Notes under the pieces: generated by a model
Seen by the model: only the letters and a program-made list of their open reading frames with translations
Database searches by the model: none
What the model was told of the DNA's origin: nothing
Shown here: piece after piece, positions 11,911 through 21,942 of the stretch
Layout: each line of letters begins with the position of its first letter
Position numbering within the stretch: position 1 is the first letter of the stretch
Source: Cinnamomum chago
Lineage: Eukaryota > Streptophyta > Magnoliopsida > Laurales > Lauraceae
Length of the DNA stretch: 64,000 bases
Assembly: GCA_038049695.1 (NCBI GenBank)
Contig: CP142451.1
Coordinates: forward strand, 72,308,001 to 72,372,000
Direction: 5' to 3'
Made by a program: the position numbers and the translations under genes

Positions 11911-12295
11911 GCGATAAACTCAGCTGTAAGGTCGCTCCATTTCTCAAGTGTCACTGGTATTAACTCTCTTGCTGTGATTCCAAGGAAAGAAGAAAAAATT
12001 GCTGCATTCTTTCTAATCGGCTGGCCCATTTCATTGAACTCAACTTCAAGACGAGTTCCCTTTCCTTTTCCTTTGGTAAAACACAAAACTTGTGCCTTTC
12101 CTCTGGGTTTTCTATTTGTAGCATTAGGATTGTTCTCACCTTGAACATCTGGGACATTAGGAACTTCAGCAGTTAGAGAATTAGAATCTCCATCCGACAT
12201 CCGAAAAGGTTGATTCTCATCTTGAATGGCTACAGCTGCTGCATGTTTGTTTTGCTTGTTTCCACGCTTTGCTCTCTTCTTCGAACACTTCACAT

Positions 12296-13143
12296 TAAGG
12301 AATTAACTTTAGAAACAAACTAATCAACAAACCAAGTTATATATCTCTGACAATGCAGACCTTATCATCCCATTTACTGTCCATAAATTATGTTACAGTA
12401 CAATCAACTATGTTGCTGTACTAGAGATGCTGAAAATATTTCACAATAAATTATATCTCAATAAACTAATCAACCTTGTTTTTGTCTAAAATAACTTTTT
12501 TCCTTGACATATCACTGTAAATGGATATGCACTAAACCCACCTATTCATGCAGAGAAAGAGAGAGAAATTGTAGAGAGGGACCTTTCTTAATCTGATATC
12601 TGGCCCACAACACTTATTATAATTTGTACTTTTATCCCATTCTCTGTTCCTTTCTATCTAGTTGCATACGTCCTTTCACACTTCTTCACCATTATGGTTT
12701 GCTGTTATTCTGAAATTCCATTTTTAGTTTTGCTAGAATTTTACATGGCTTTTTTCCTTTGTCTCTTCTGGTACCTGCTTCTGGTCATCTGATATCAGAC
12801 TGTGTCCTGTTTTTTCTTTTTCAAAAATCAAGAAAGAGAGTATTGGGTCCTGCTCCCATGAAAGAGAAAAGTGCTGGACCTCCATTTTAATTATTAATCT
12901 CTTTACATCAAAAGGCCATGCAAAGCAAACAAAAGAGATTAGCAAAAACACCACATTATTGATCAATTTCACTCCTCACACATTTCAATTAATTCCTTGA
13001 GAGAGAGAAATAAAGGCTTTTAAGATGTGCAGTTAACTAATTCAGAGTGGGTGGTCTAAGTTTTGAGTTTTAGTACTGTATGAAGTTTCTGAAATTTCCT
13101 TTGTTGTCCAAGTGTTAATCATTCAGTGTTTTCCATGATGCAG
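12296..13143. other. Spacer between CACTA#1 genes, intron-like
   Basis: No open frame with family resemblance. The stretch directly left of 13144 ends in a plausible plus-strand splice acceptor (tgatgcag), so part of it may be intron of the RDR-like gene fragment that follows. Confidence 0.4.
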
Positions 13144-13497
13144 ATGAATCCGGCTCATCTAGATCAAGTCCTAAAAAGCCCCAAACACAGATAGCAAGTC
13201 CACAAATGCTTGCATTGGGAGAATTTGAATTTAGAAAGTTATTTCTAATATTAAGCTACCTTGGGAAGTGAGTTATGTTGGTTCTGTTCAAGTGCTATTT
13301 GTACAAAGAAGCACATGATAGGGATAGAGTTTGCTAAATTTTCTTCTTCCCCTTGCTCTCTCTCCAGGAAGAGGCTTGAAGATGTACTATCGATGGAGAT
13401 GATACGAAAACTGAAATGCTTGCCAATGGCTGAATTTGAGCGGGATGTTTGGAAAGCTGTTGGCTCACATTGCATTTCAGAAGAACATAGAATAAAG
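13144..13497 (+). pseudogene. RDR-like (RDR3/4/5 or gamma clade) gene fragment inside CACTA#1
   Basis: Two exons with intact splice sites and matching phase are visible. Exon a is 13144-13267 (after ..gatgcag, before gtgagt) and includes MLALGEFEFRKLFLILSYLG. Exon b is 13368-13497 (after ctctccag, before gtgaaa) and includes KRLEDVLSMEMIRKLKCLPM and AEFERDVWKAVG. Exon a ends with two codon bases and exon b starts with the third, and both are open throughout. From memory of the family, this matches the region upstream of the catalytic domain in the plant RDR3/4/5 group of RNA-dependent RNA polymerases; I could not search. No catalytic DLDGD motif is present. The fragment lies opposite in strand to the transposon genes, which fits capture of genomic DNA. 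Confidence 0.6.
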
Positions 13498-13909
13498 GTG
13501 AAATTGCTATTGGACTATGCATCGGTATGGGTCCATGTGTCACAGTTCGACACTTTTATTTTGTCACAGTTCGATATCCTCCATAGGTTTCAGAAGAATG
13601 TATAAAATATTATATCAATAAATTAAAAATAACACCAAGGAAAATTACATGCAAATTGCACTCTAAATTGTCAAAGTAAAATAAACATATATGTCAATAT
13701 CTTATATATATTTTGAAAGAAAAAGACTTAAAATTTTGTCTCTCTCACACTCCTCCTAGGCTGTATAATTAAATTCAAATAAATCCAAATCTACAAACAA
13801 TGCTTACCTCACCAACAACACCCATGATTTAAGATGGTTGAACCTGCATAGCCAATTTAGTGTTTAATATCAGTATCTAACTCAAGACATAACAAAAGTA
13901 TCAAATTAA
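13498..13909. other. Spacer, nothing recognised
   Basis: AT-rich sequence between the RDR-like exon and the 3' end of the TNP2 gene. It starts as a plausible plus-strand intron (gtgaaa). A short duplication 'cacagttcga' occurs at 13541 and 13565. Confidence 0.4.
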
Positions 13910-16900
13910 TGTTAATAACAGTACCAACTCATCCATGACCTCATAGTCATGTCTTTCATAATCTTTGTCCTCAAGAGTAAGATTGGAGACATCTAATGGA
14001 GCAAATGGTATACAATCATTCCCATTAGTGTCAGACTCAGAAACTCCTCTTCGTGGTGCTTTTAGCACCACATACCAATTTGAAGTATCATCATGTCTAG
14101 AATAAAAGACTTGGTTTGCTTGTGAGGCAACTATAAACGGATCGTTCTCAAATTGATGCTGGCCTTGATGAAGGTTAACTAATGTGAAACACTCTTCAAT
14201 TTTGACACCACTTCCTATATTTGCCCAATCACAATGAAAGATCGGGAGTTTAAACTTGTGATAGTCTAACAAAATCATATCTCTTATAACACCATAGAAC
14301 ACAATATTCCCGCTAACATGTGAGGTATCTCTTGCGCTTGATCAACACATTGTCTCTGCTTCAAGAGAAACACCAGAATTCTGTGTGCAATTTTTAACAT
14401 ATCTTGTGTGGAATCGATTACCATTGATGATATAACCTGAATAAGATTCCACATATGGTTTGGGTCAACACCCTATCCACCACACAAGTTCTGACATGTT
14501 ACTGGCATCTCCAACCTTGACTTTATTTGCTAACCATGCACTAAATGTGTCCATATGCCTCTTTCTTAAGAGGCTTTCATTCCCATGAAGACGTATATCA
14601 GAATGTCGAAGTTCCTCTAAGTGTAATCTGAAAAAGACAAAGGTATATTTAGAAATTAAAAGTGCATAAATAGAAACAAACTAAAAATACCAAAGATGTA
14701 TATCTTTCATGAGAAACTTACTCTCTATACGGTTCTACTTCAGCAGTATTCTCTAGGACATATAAATGGGCAACTTCGAACATGTTAGGAGACAATTCCT
14801 TCAATTTAGCCTTACCAATTGGTCTCCCTTCTAATATAATACGTTCTTCATATTCTTCATATCGGCTTTGTTGAACACCTACTTGAGCTGCTTCCTTTAT
14901 GTAAGGAGCACAAAAACTTGTGCACTCTTCTGCATTATACTTTTCAACCATACAACCTTCGGGATTGGAACGGTTTTTCACAAAACCTTTCAGTACTTTC
15001 ATAAACCTAACTCAAAATGTAAGACAAATTATTAATAGCTAACTCAAGCAGTAACTAAACCAAAGAATTGACTATATAAGACATTGGAGTTACCTTTCAA
15101 ATGGGTACATCCAACGAAACTGTACTGGTCCACCTATTAGTGCTTCTCGAGCCAAGTGAATAGTAAGGTGCACCATAATGTCAAAAAATGAAGGGGGGAA
15201 AAACCTCTCAAGCATACACAAAGTCTCAGCAATTTGGTCTTCAAGTAATTCCAACTTATTTTTGTCAATCTCTCTTTGACATAAGCAGTTGAAAAAAGCA
15301 CATAATCTAAAAATTGCAACCCTAGGCCCCTTGTCTAATAGTCCCCTTAATGCAACTGCCAAAACTTGTTGCATTAGCACATGACAATCATGGGACTTGA
15401 GCCCATAAATTTTACAGTCTTTTAGTGACACATGACTTGCAATATTGGAGCTATAACCATCTGGCAACCTCAACTCAGAAAGTCTTTTACAAAAACTTTT
15501 TTCTCTTTGTTTGACAACACATAAGGTGCTCTTTTGCAGCTAGAGCTGACACCATTTTCCTTCAAATGCAATGACTTTCTGATTCCCATATCTTTCAGAT
15601 CTTCACGAGACTTTAAACCATCCTTTGTTTTGCCTTTAATATTCAATAGAGTGCCTATTAGACTCTCGCAAATATTTTTTTCAACATGCATGACATCCAA
15701 ATTGTGCCGCAACAATAATGACTACAAAATAACCAAACAAAAAGATGTTAAATTCAATAAATAAATTTAAGAGCGAACAAGCACATTGACTTACCTCCCA
15801 ATATGGTAGTTCGAAAAACATTGATTTCTTTTTCCACACTGATTGAGGCTCCACGACAATTTGCTCTTCGTCTTCATCCCCTCTCTTCCTTTTCTTTGTC
15901 TTTTTTTTATTAGCCTTCCCCCAGTCATTTTCGATAGTACTGATCACTTCAAATACTTCTGAACCAGTCAAAATACGAGGTTTTCGTCCATGTTCTTCTG
16001 TCCCATCAAACCAAGATTTCTTTACCCAAAATGGATGATTGTAAGCTAGAAGTCTCCGGTGACCCATGAATACGTGCTTGTGGCTGTTTGTCAACCATTT
16101 TGAGCATGTCTCAAGTCCACATGTCGGACATCCTTTACTGGATTTAACAGCATACCCAGATAGATTTCCATATGCTGGAAAATCGTTTATTGTCCACATC
16201 AAAATGGCTCTCAAATTGAATGTGGATTGAGTAAACGCATCGTAAACACTTACTCCATTCACCCACAGCTCTTTCAAATCATCTATAAGAGGTGCTAAGT
16301 ACACATCAATGTCATTTCCTGGTTGCTTAGGCCCAGGAATGAGTAATGTCAAGATTAAATTATCTTTTGACATGCATAACAAGGGAGAAAGATTGTATGT
16401 GACCAGAATTACAAGCCAACAACTATGTCTAGAGCTAAGATCACCAAAAGGATTGAATACATCCGAAGAAAGGCCAAGTCTAAGATTATGAGGATCAGAT
16501 GCAAATGAGGGCCACTTATCATCTATTCTATTCCATGCCAATGAGTCCACTGGATGTCGCATAATGCCATCCTGACTTTTGTTTGTGTAGTGCCAAGTCA
16601 ATTGTTCACTCTTTTCTGCTGACTTAAACAATCTCCTAAATCTTGGAATAATTGGAAAATACCTCAAAACCTTTGCTGGAACTCCCTTCCTTATCAATTT
16701 GGTTCGTGCATTGACTTTCCACCGTGAATAACCACACTTTGGACATGTCTCAAGATGCTCTAGATCTTTTCGAAACAAGCAACAATCATTCTCACATGCA
16801 TGTATCTTCTCATACCCTAGATAAAAAAGCATTAAATAGCTTTTTGGATGAGTAAAAACTATCCGGAAGTATGTTATTGAGTGGTAGCAATTCATGAACA

Positions 16901-17477
16901 ATCTTGAGAACATCATCAAATGCTTTGTCAGACAGATTGTGTCGAGCCTTTGCCTTGAATAACATAAGTGTTGCTAACATCTTAGTGTGTGTCGATCCTG
17001 AATATAAAGGAAGCTCTGCCTCCTCGACAAGCTTTTGAAAATATTGGTAGCCTCTTTCATCTATATGATCCACATCATCATCTTCGAAACATGCATCTCT
17101 AAACATTTTATATGATGCTGGAATTTCAGCATTTTCAGTTTCCCCTACTGCGGTTGTTTTTTCTCCATGAAAAATCCATGTGGTGTAAGTAGGATCAATT
17201 CCATAATATACTAGATGGTCGTATACTACATTGTAATGATGGTATTTCAAGTTTAAACACCTGATGCAAGGACATTGAATCTTCTCTGGATACCCTTTCT
17301 TTTCTTGAACCTTATATGCAAACTTTTGTGCTCCCTCTCAATATGCTTCTGATGGTCTAAAATAAAGAAAACCCAAGTTTTTTACTAATTAGATCCTAAA
17401 TAGGCATGGGACATCAAATATTTTATAGTGAAGGGCTTTGGAATTCACCTTGGTAGATGAATCCATTCTTTATCCAT
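13910..17477 (-). pseudogene. CACTA#1 TNP2-type transposase gene
   Basis: The catalytic transposase of En/Spm elements. The start ATG at 17477 opens a 29-nt exon (MDKEWIHLP) with donor gtgaat; it joins in phase with exon 2 at 17354. Domains in order are the transposase-associated domain with CPCIRCLN (about 17270), the TNP2 core (about 16880-15800; ACENDCCLF, CPKCGYSRWK, ILTLLIPGPKQPGNDIDVYL, MWTINDFPAYG), DUF4218 (15715-15093; LKSHDCHVLMQQ, FFPPSFFDIMVHL, GGPVQFRWMYPFER), a linker exon 15006-14722, and DUF4216 (about 14628-13910; VIRDMILLDYHKF, FHCDWAN). Breaks are TGA for W at 17338-17336, frameshifts near 16830 and 15480, and stops in the DUF4216 exon. The rest is well preserved. Confidence 0.88.
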
Positions 17478-17657
17478 AATGGATGATTGTCTTACATTGA
17501 CAATGCTGTGAAACTATGGAGGTGCAATCTATCAATTTCAGAAACATGGAATTAGACTCAAAGGGTATCGTAAAGCATGCATTTGAGAGTGTTGGTGCAA
17601 AGAGAGCTTTCCCACCAACTACAGTTAATTACAATAAAGATATTGTTTACTACTTAC

Positions 17658-17793
17658 TTCTGAAGAGGTGGTTTTCCAAACTCCCTCTGGGCATGAATTC
17701 ATATACAAGTAGTAGTTCTTTGTCTTCCCAACAGTATCCCAAAAGCTTCACGAGGTTCGGATAAGAAAACCTCCCCAAGAAATTCACCTCTGA
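17658..17793 (-). pseudogene. Captured RLCK-VII protein kinase exon in CACTA#1
   Basis: A single 136-bp exon lies between a clear acceptor (cctttttgcag) and donor (gtaagt). It encodes [20 protein letters not shown] and then [20 protein letters not shown] with NHLFR at the end. This is kinase subdomains III-V of receptor-like cytoplasmic kinases of subfamily VII (PBS1/PBL-like), including the glutamate of the alphaC helix region and the hinge. Exon size and borders match those genes as I know them. Flanking intron is retained, so genomic DNA was copied rather than cDNA. It lies just upstream of the TNP2 start on the same strand, in the 5' leader region, and is open but too short to act alone. 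Confidence 0.85.
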
Positions 17794-18272
17794 CTGCAAA
17801 AAGGAAAATAGACAAATAAAATAAAAACACATGCCAAAAGAATTAAATCATGAAATTACAAAAAACACATAAATAAATAAAATAAAACAGACTGTATAAC
17901 TAGAGCAGTATACTTCTCATAAGAAAACAGGTATAACTAGTATCATATATATTGGCTGGGCTTCCAAAATATTGCAATATTTCTTCAAGATTGTAACTAA
18001 AAGAAGATGTGATAAGTATGTTAAAAGATGTTCAAAATGCCTTGTTAAGAAATTCACTACAGACCGCAAAAAGGAGCATAGACAAATACAATAAATACAC
18101 ATAGAGCAGAATTAAAATCAAAAAATTAAAATAAAATAAAATAAAACCAACCTTAAAACTAGGGTCATAAACTTCTCAGAAGAAAATAGTAATAACTAGT
18201 GTCATATATATTGCCACTCCTTCCAAAATATTCAAATATTTCTGTAAGATTGTAACTAAAAAGAAGATGCCA
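17775..18272 (-). repeat. ~265-bp tandem duplication next to the kinase exon
   Basis: The segment from 'aagaaattcacctctgactg' (about 17777) to 'gattgtaactaaaagaagat' (about 18010) recurs diverged from about 18044 to 18271. The duplicate includes the splice acceptor and first bases of the kinase exon but not the rest, showing that the duplication happened after, or during, capture of the kinase fragment. Confidence 0.75.
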
Positions 18273-18279
18273 TGAATAT

Positions 18280-18757
18280 ATTAAGAGATTTTCAAAATCC
18301 CTTCTTCTAAAAGAGAATTGTTTGAAAAATTAGGAAAATGTCATAGATGCTTTGGTAAGATTTTATTAATTATCAACCTTTCACCTCATTTCCAGCTATT
18401 AGGATTATCCAACTGACTATATTTCAAGATCGGTTACATCAACAGTGAGGCACACCTGATAGTGGTCAGGATTGGCACATGTAGGAGATTAGTTCAAGAG
18501 AGGAGGTGGACTTGCAAACCCTCTTTAATCCTTGTGTTTTAAAGAAATGATTTAGTGATGGTGGAACAACAGCAGGCCATGATACAGATAAGCAGAACTA
18601 CAATGTGGGAGGCACTTTTTGGCACTTTGTCGAGTGTTGACTGTTAGAATACAAATTGCAACCAGCCTAACTACCACTCAGATCATAGTGATATATTAGT
18701 GGTTGAACTGAAGTGATGATCACCTTTAACCCAAACTAAAATAAAATGTATGAGATT
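18280..18757. other. Spacer in CACTA#1 5' region, nothing recognised
   Basis: Mixed-composition sequence without family-like frames. It could include remaining intron of the captured kinase fragment. Confidence 0.4.
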
Positions 18758-19760
18758 ATCACCCTATCTTTCTCTTTTCAGATTCAAAGTGAACAAAAGA
18801 AAGAAAAAAGTAAAAAAAAAAGGCAATGAGGGGGTCGGTGGTCCACTGGGCAAAGAGGGGGATGAGAGAAATCAGAAAGAATGAGAGAAAGAAATAGAGA
18901 AAGAGTGAAATGGATGGGTGCCCAGTCACGTTGCTAGTAAGAGTGAATGAGGAGGAAATAAAGAAAGGAAGAAAGAGAGAATAGAAAATCAGATAGGAGA
19001 TGAGATGAATGAGTGGAGAAGGGAGAGGGCTGCTGAGAGCGTGGAATGAGAAAGGGGAAAGGGAGATAAGGGAGAAGGACAAGGAATAAAGAAAGAAGAG
19101 GACGAGGAGGAAAAGGTGGCTGCGCAGGGCAGAGGAGAGGAGAGGAACAGGGGAGGAAGAAGAGAAGAGAGGAAGAGAGAGAGAGAATCGAGGGAGAGAG
19201 GGAGTGGTGCGCAGGTGGGCGCAGGGCGGAATAGAGGAGGAAGCAGGGGAGAGGGAGAGGAACAGGGGAGGAAGAAGAGAAGAGAGGGAGGGAGAGAGAG
19301 AGAGAACCGAGGGAGCGAGGGAGTGGTGTGCAGGTGGGCACTGCAGCAAGCACAGGCGAGAGGAGACAGGGGAGGAAGATGAGAGGAAGGGAGGGAGAAG
19401 AGCAGACAAAGAGGAAATAGAGTGATGGGGAACGAGGGAGAGAGAGAATAGAGAAGAAAGAGAGAGGAGAGGGGGAATGGTGCGTGAGTGCGGGAAGATG
19501 GAGGGGTGTACCTGGTGCAGGGGACAGGTCCGCGGCGCGAGGAGGAAAATGAAGGTGTCCGGGGCTGTTGCGAGCTCTTGGCGATGCTGCTGTGGTCGTC
19601 GTGCAGTGGAGAGGGATGGAGAGATAGAGGAGATGGGCTCTAGAGGCGGGAGAGAGAAATGAGTGAGCAGAGGGAGAGGGCGATGGAGGCGGGAGAGAAA
19701 GAAATGAGAGAGGAGAAAGAAATGAGAGAGGAGAGGGAAATGGGAATTTCTTCAGGAGAG
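18758..19760 (+). repeat. 1-kb polypurine (GGGAGA-rich) tract
   Basis: The plus strand is overwhelmingly G and A, with words such as gagagagg, ggggaggaagaagagaagag and gggagtggtg repeated in imperfect ~120-bp units between 19130 and 19340. Frames up to about 290 codons are open on the minus strand but encode only Ser/Leu/Pro/Phe low-complexity sequence, a by-product of the pyrimidine-rich strand. It sits between the CACTA#1 terminus and its first gene, where it would form the transcribed leader or promoter-proximal region. Confidence 0.85.
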
Positions 19761-19799
19761 AACGAAAATGCGGGAAAATAAATTTTCGCTGGTGGGAGA

Positions 19800-20130
19800 G
19801 GGGAGTAAAATCCATATGACCTTCTGCGGCGAGAAAAAAAAATGTCGGGAAAGTTGTAACGGGTATAAAATGTCATAGGCTACAATGTTACGGCGTGCAA
19901 GTATAGATATTACGGTGTGCGATGAAAGCCGTAAAAAGGTAATCATTTACTTCATATGGTGCTGTAATTGACACTCATTTACGACGCGAGACACGCACGC
20001 CATTAAAAAGAGTAAAAAAAGAATTTTTACAGCCCACATTTCAGGCACGCCGTAATTTTATATCATTTACGACGTGCACCTGATGCAAGCCGTAATTTGC
20101 ACGCCGTAAAAACCCTGTTTTGGCGTAGTG
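19800..20130 (-). repeat. CACTA#1 terminus and subterminal repeats
   Basis: Ends in ttttggcgtagtg at 20130, the reverse complement of CACTACGCCAAAA. Inward there are about eight copies of 'cgccgtaa', 'aagccgtaa', 'acgacg' and close variants in both orientations (for example 20048, 20066, 20088, 20102). This is the arrangement expected for transposase-accessory protein binding sites. Confidence 0.85.
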
Positions 20131-20620
20131 CGAACGCCCCGAACTCCCAGTTCCCCGAAACTAGCAGACAGTCATCCCCGGCGTACTTGCTTGAGTCCTC
20201 CAGGGCGTTAATCAAGGGCCGGCGCCTAGCCTTCACCCGAAGATAGTAGGAGTCTTCGCCCTCCGCGGACTTGCAGATGTCATAGACATCCTTTATGTCA
20301 TGCACGCCGAGGTTGATATCCAGGATTCGGTTCAACTCCGCCACGCCCATTATTATCTTAAACCCATTTGGCATCAGCTGGAAAGGGCAGATCCGCCACG
20401 AGCTGAGGCAGGATCAAAGAAGCGGATGGATAGGGAACCTAACCCCACCCTCGATTACCGACACCAGAGGGAAAGGCATCCAATCCTTGTATCGGGTGAG
20501 GCCGTCAAAGAGGCCCTGGAGGTCGTCGGGCTTCACCAGAACGTCAGCTGGTATTTTAAACGCCATCCGGAGTCCCTCTAGGGCTTGGGGGCCCTCCAAC
20601 CAGTGGCTGTAAATCCCCAT
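20131..20620 (-). pseudogene. Antisense ORF of the Retand element (gypsy-type transposon protein)
   Basis: On the strand opposite to the LTR orientation, an open frame starts with the ATG at 20620 (MGIYSHWLEGPQALEGL) and runs through VIEGGVRFPIHPLL. After one in-frame TGA (probably a former arginine codon) it continues with FQLMPNGFKIIMGVAELNRI and DINLGVHDIKDVYDI until it is cut at the CACTA#1 end. The GVRFPIHPLL...MPNGF pattern matches the Pfam family described as putative gypsy type transposon (Transposase_28). Extra ORFs between pol and the 3' LTR, some antisense, are known for the Tat lineage. Function is unknown. Confidence 0.75.
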
Positions 20621-21258
20621 TTTCTAAAGACTAGAAAGGGGGCAGAGAGCAAAGAAGAAGGAGCAAGACCTAGGAAAACCTAAGGGGCGGAAACCCTCTA
20701 GACGAAAGGAAAAGGAGGTAGAAAGAAAGAAACAGAGAAGAGAACTCACAGAGAGAATGTGACGGATTGCAAAGAGTAAGGAGCGACGAGTGAGAAGACT
20801 CCGGGTTCGTTGAGGTTCTGTTTTTTGCAGGGTGTCTTCTTCAGCAGAGTCTCCTTCAGACGAAAGTAAAGATAAGAGGAGAAAGGGAAGAGGGCGTCCC
20901 CATTTTATAGAGGAACGCCCCTCTTGAATGTCACACGTCTGAGGCAACGCTTCAGACTCTCCATGGTTGCTTCGATCCCAGTAAACAATCAGACGAAGGG
21001 TTACCGTGGCACCACCGGTCCATCTCCCACCATACCTCTGGTACGATATTTATCGCCTCGGGCATATGAAACGATGTCCGCGTGCCCGCCTTGGTGAAAC
21101 AATCATGAGGCCATATTTATTGCCTAGGGCAAACGAAAAAACATCATGACGAGGGTCACACGTCAGCAAGACACGACCGGACGGGGGCCAGCACATCTTT
21201 CCAATCTAAGCTCCCGACCTCAGAGAGAGTTCTAAGAGGTCGAGAGCTAGGGGGCAAT
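20621..21258 (+). other. Retand 3' internal region and polypurine tract
   Basis: Non-coding on the plus strand; on the minus strand it contains the leader and upstream region of the antisense ORF. It ends in 'agctagggggcaat' directly before the LTR start TGTGTGGGG at 21259, which fits a polypurine tract. Confidence 0.65.
20903..20909 (-). promoter_or_regulatory. TATA-like box for the antisense ORF
   Basis: On the minus strand the sequence reads cctctataaaatgggg. A start of transcription about 30 bp downstream would give a ~260-nt pyrimidine-rich leader before the ATG at 20620. The placement is good but only inferred. Confidence 0.5.
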
Positions 21259-21942
21259 TGTGTGGGGTCACTTTGTAATTACGGATCTATATGGGGTCAT
21301 TCCCCAATTTCAAGATTATCCATAGTCTCGGTGTTACCCAGCTCGGCAGAGGCGCCAGCTCGGTGAAGCATGGAGCTCATCTCGGTGGCCACGTCTGCGG
21401 GTGCCCACCTCGGTCTCGGTCTTAGCCTGATCTTGGCCTCCTGCCATTCAGCCATAAATGCGACCATAAATGCGCTGCCATAACGGTAGACGACGAACTG
21501 ACAAATAGAGTGGGCGCCGGACCTAGATAAGTGGCACGCCATATCTCGAGGTCGCATCCATAGGCATAGGAGGATGGTCCGATGGGACGTCCCCTTTTTA
21601 CCTACCCCCACTCAGGAGAGAAAGTACATGCTGATGGGACTTCCATCTCTCCCCGAGGGGTCCAGTCCGATGGTGACTCTCACGTCTATATAATGCATAG
21701 AGGAAAACTACATGAGGTACGCAACAAGCCTGTCCCCCATACTTCTTCTCCTTCGTCTTCCCTCAGTTATCAAACTAAAGCAGGCATCGGAGTGCCTTCG
21801 GCTGCCTACAGCCAAGGGCTCTGACTTTTGTTTTCTCTTTCAGATCACTGGAGGCCCGATCCTTCCCCATAATCATCCCAAGATCACCAAATCGAGAGTT
21901 TAATCCTCTTTTAACCAAGGCCGTAATTTTTAGGCACTTACA
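21259..21942 (+). mobile_element. Tat/Retand-type LTR (right)
   Basis: Complete LTR from TGTGTGGGGTCAC to ...ggcacttaca, 684 bp. Its TATA-like box (tctatataatgc) is near 21685. The 3' internal region is present on its left, so this is a 3' LTR. The next five bases, gaaac, match four of the five bases (gaaat) left of the LTR at 7580. Confidence 0.85.

Larger units (their letters stand above)
8878..12295 (-). pseudogene. CACTA#1 accessory transposase gene (Transposase_24 type)
   Basis: Several exons can be traced on the minus strand. 12295-11894 has basic N-terminal sequence and the block VEFNEMGQPIRKNAA. About 11797-11579 includes FAKLRRHWRDHRNLLIKE and PMEDWLSFIKTRTSPTQ. About 11510-11409 reads MRAQQTLLHRTSRKGFARL. 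11348-11223 reads SISRSDVWIRGYEARKKKN. About 9629-9370 holds VLGPDPRGRVRGLGYGATPS, the family's hallmark, and MVGKGGN. 9240-8878 has the C-terminal VVATGEILSRDFTSLVHHVP and GSTIAW. In the family this protein assists TNP2 by binding subterminal repeats. Breaks include a TAA in the second exon and another after RDKVNKL near 9437. The intron between 11222 and 9630 is unusually long. Confidence 0.8.
8380..20130 (-). mobile_element. CACTA#1 (En/Spm) transposon, left-truncated
   Basis: On the minus strand the element reads: terminus CACTACGCCAAAA (20130 inward), a subterminal region rich in 'acgccgtaa'/'aagccgtaa' words, a long pyrimidine tract, a captured kinase exon, the TNP2 gene (17477-13910), and the Transposase_24 gene (12295-8878). 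This is the usual two-gene order of plant CACTA elements. An RDR-like gene fragment lies between the two genes on the opposite strand. Only the right terminus is found; the left boundary given here is a guess at the LTR edge. It interrupts the Retand element, cutting its antisense ORF at 20130/20131. Both genes carry stops and frameshifts, so the copy cannot move itself. Confidence 0.75.

Noticed and set aside
18759..19815. Minus-strand open frames of 216 and 293 codons and plus-strand Glu/Arg/Gly-rich frames
   Set aside because: They arise from the polypurine tract; the peptides are low-complexity (Ser/Leu/Pro or Gly/Arg/Glu) and several frames are open at once.
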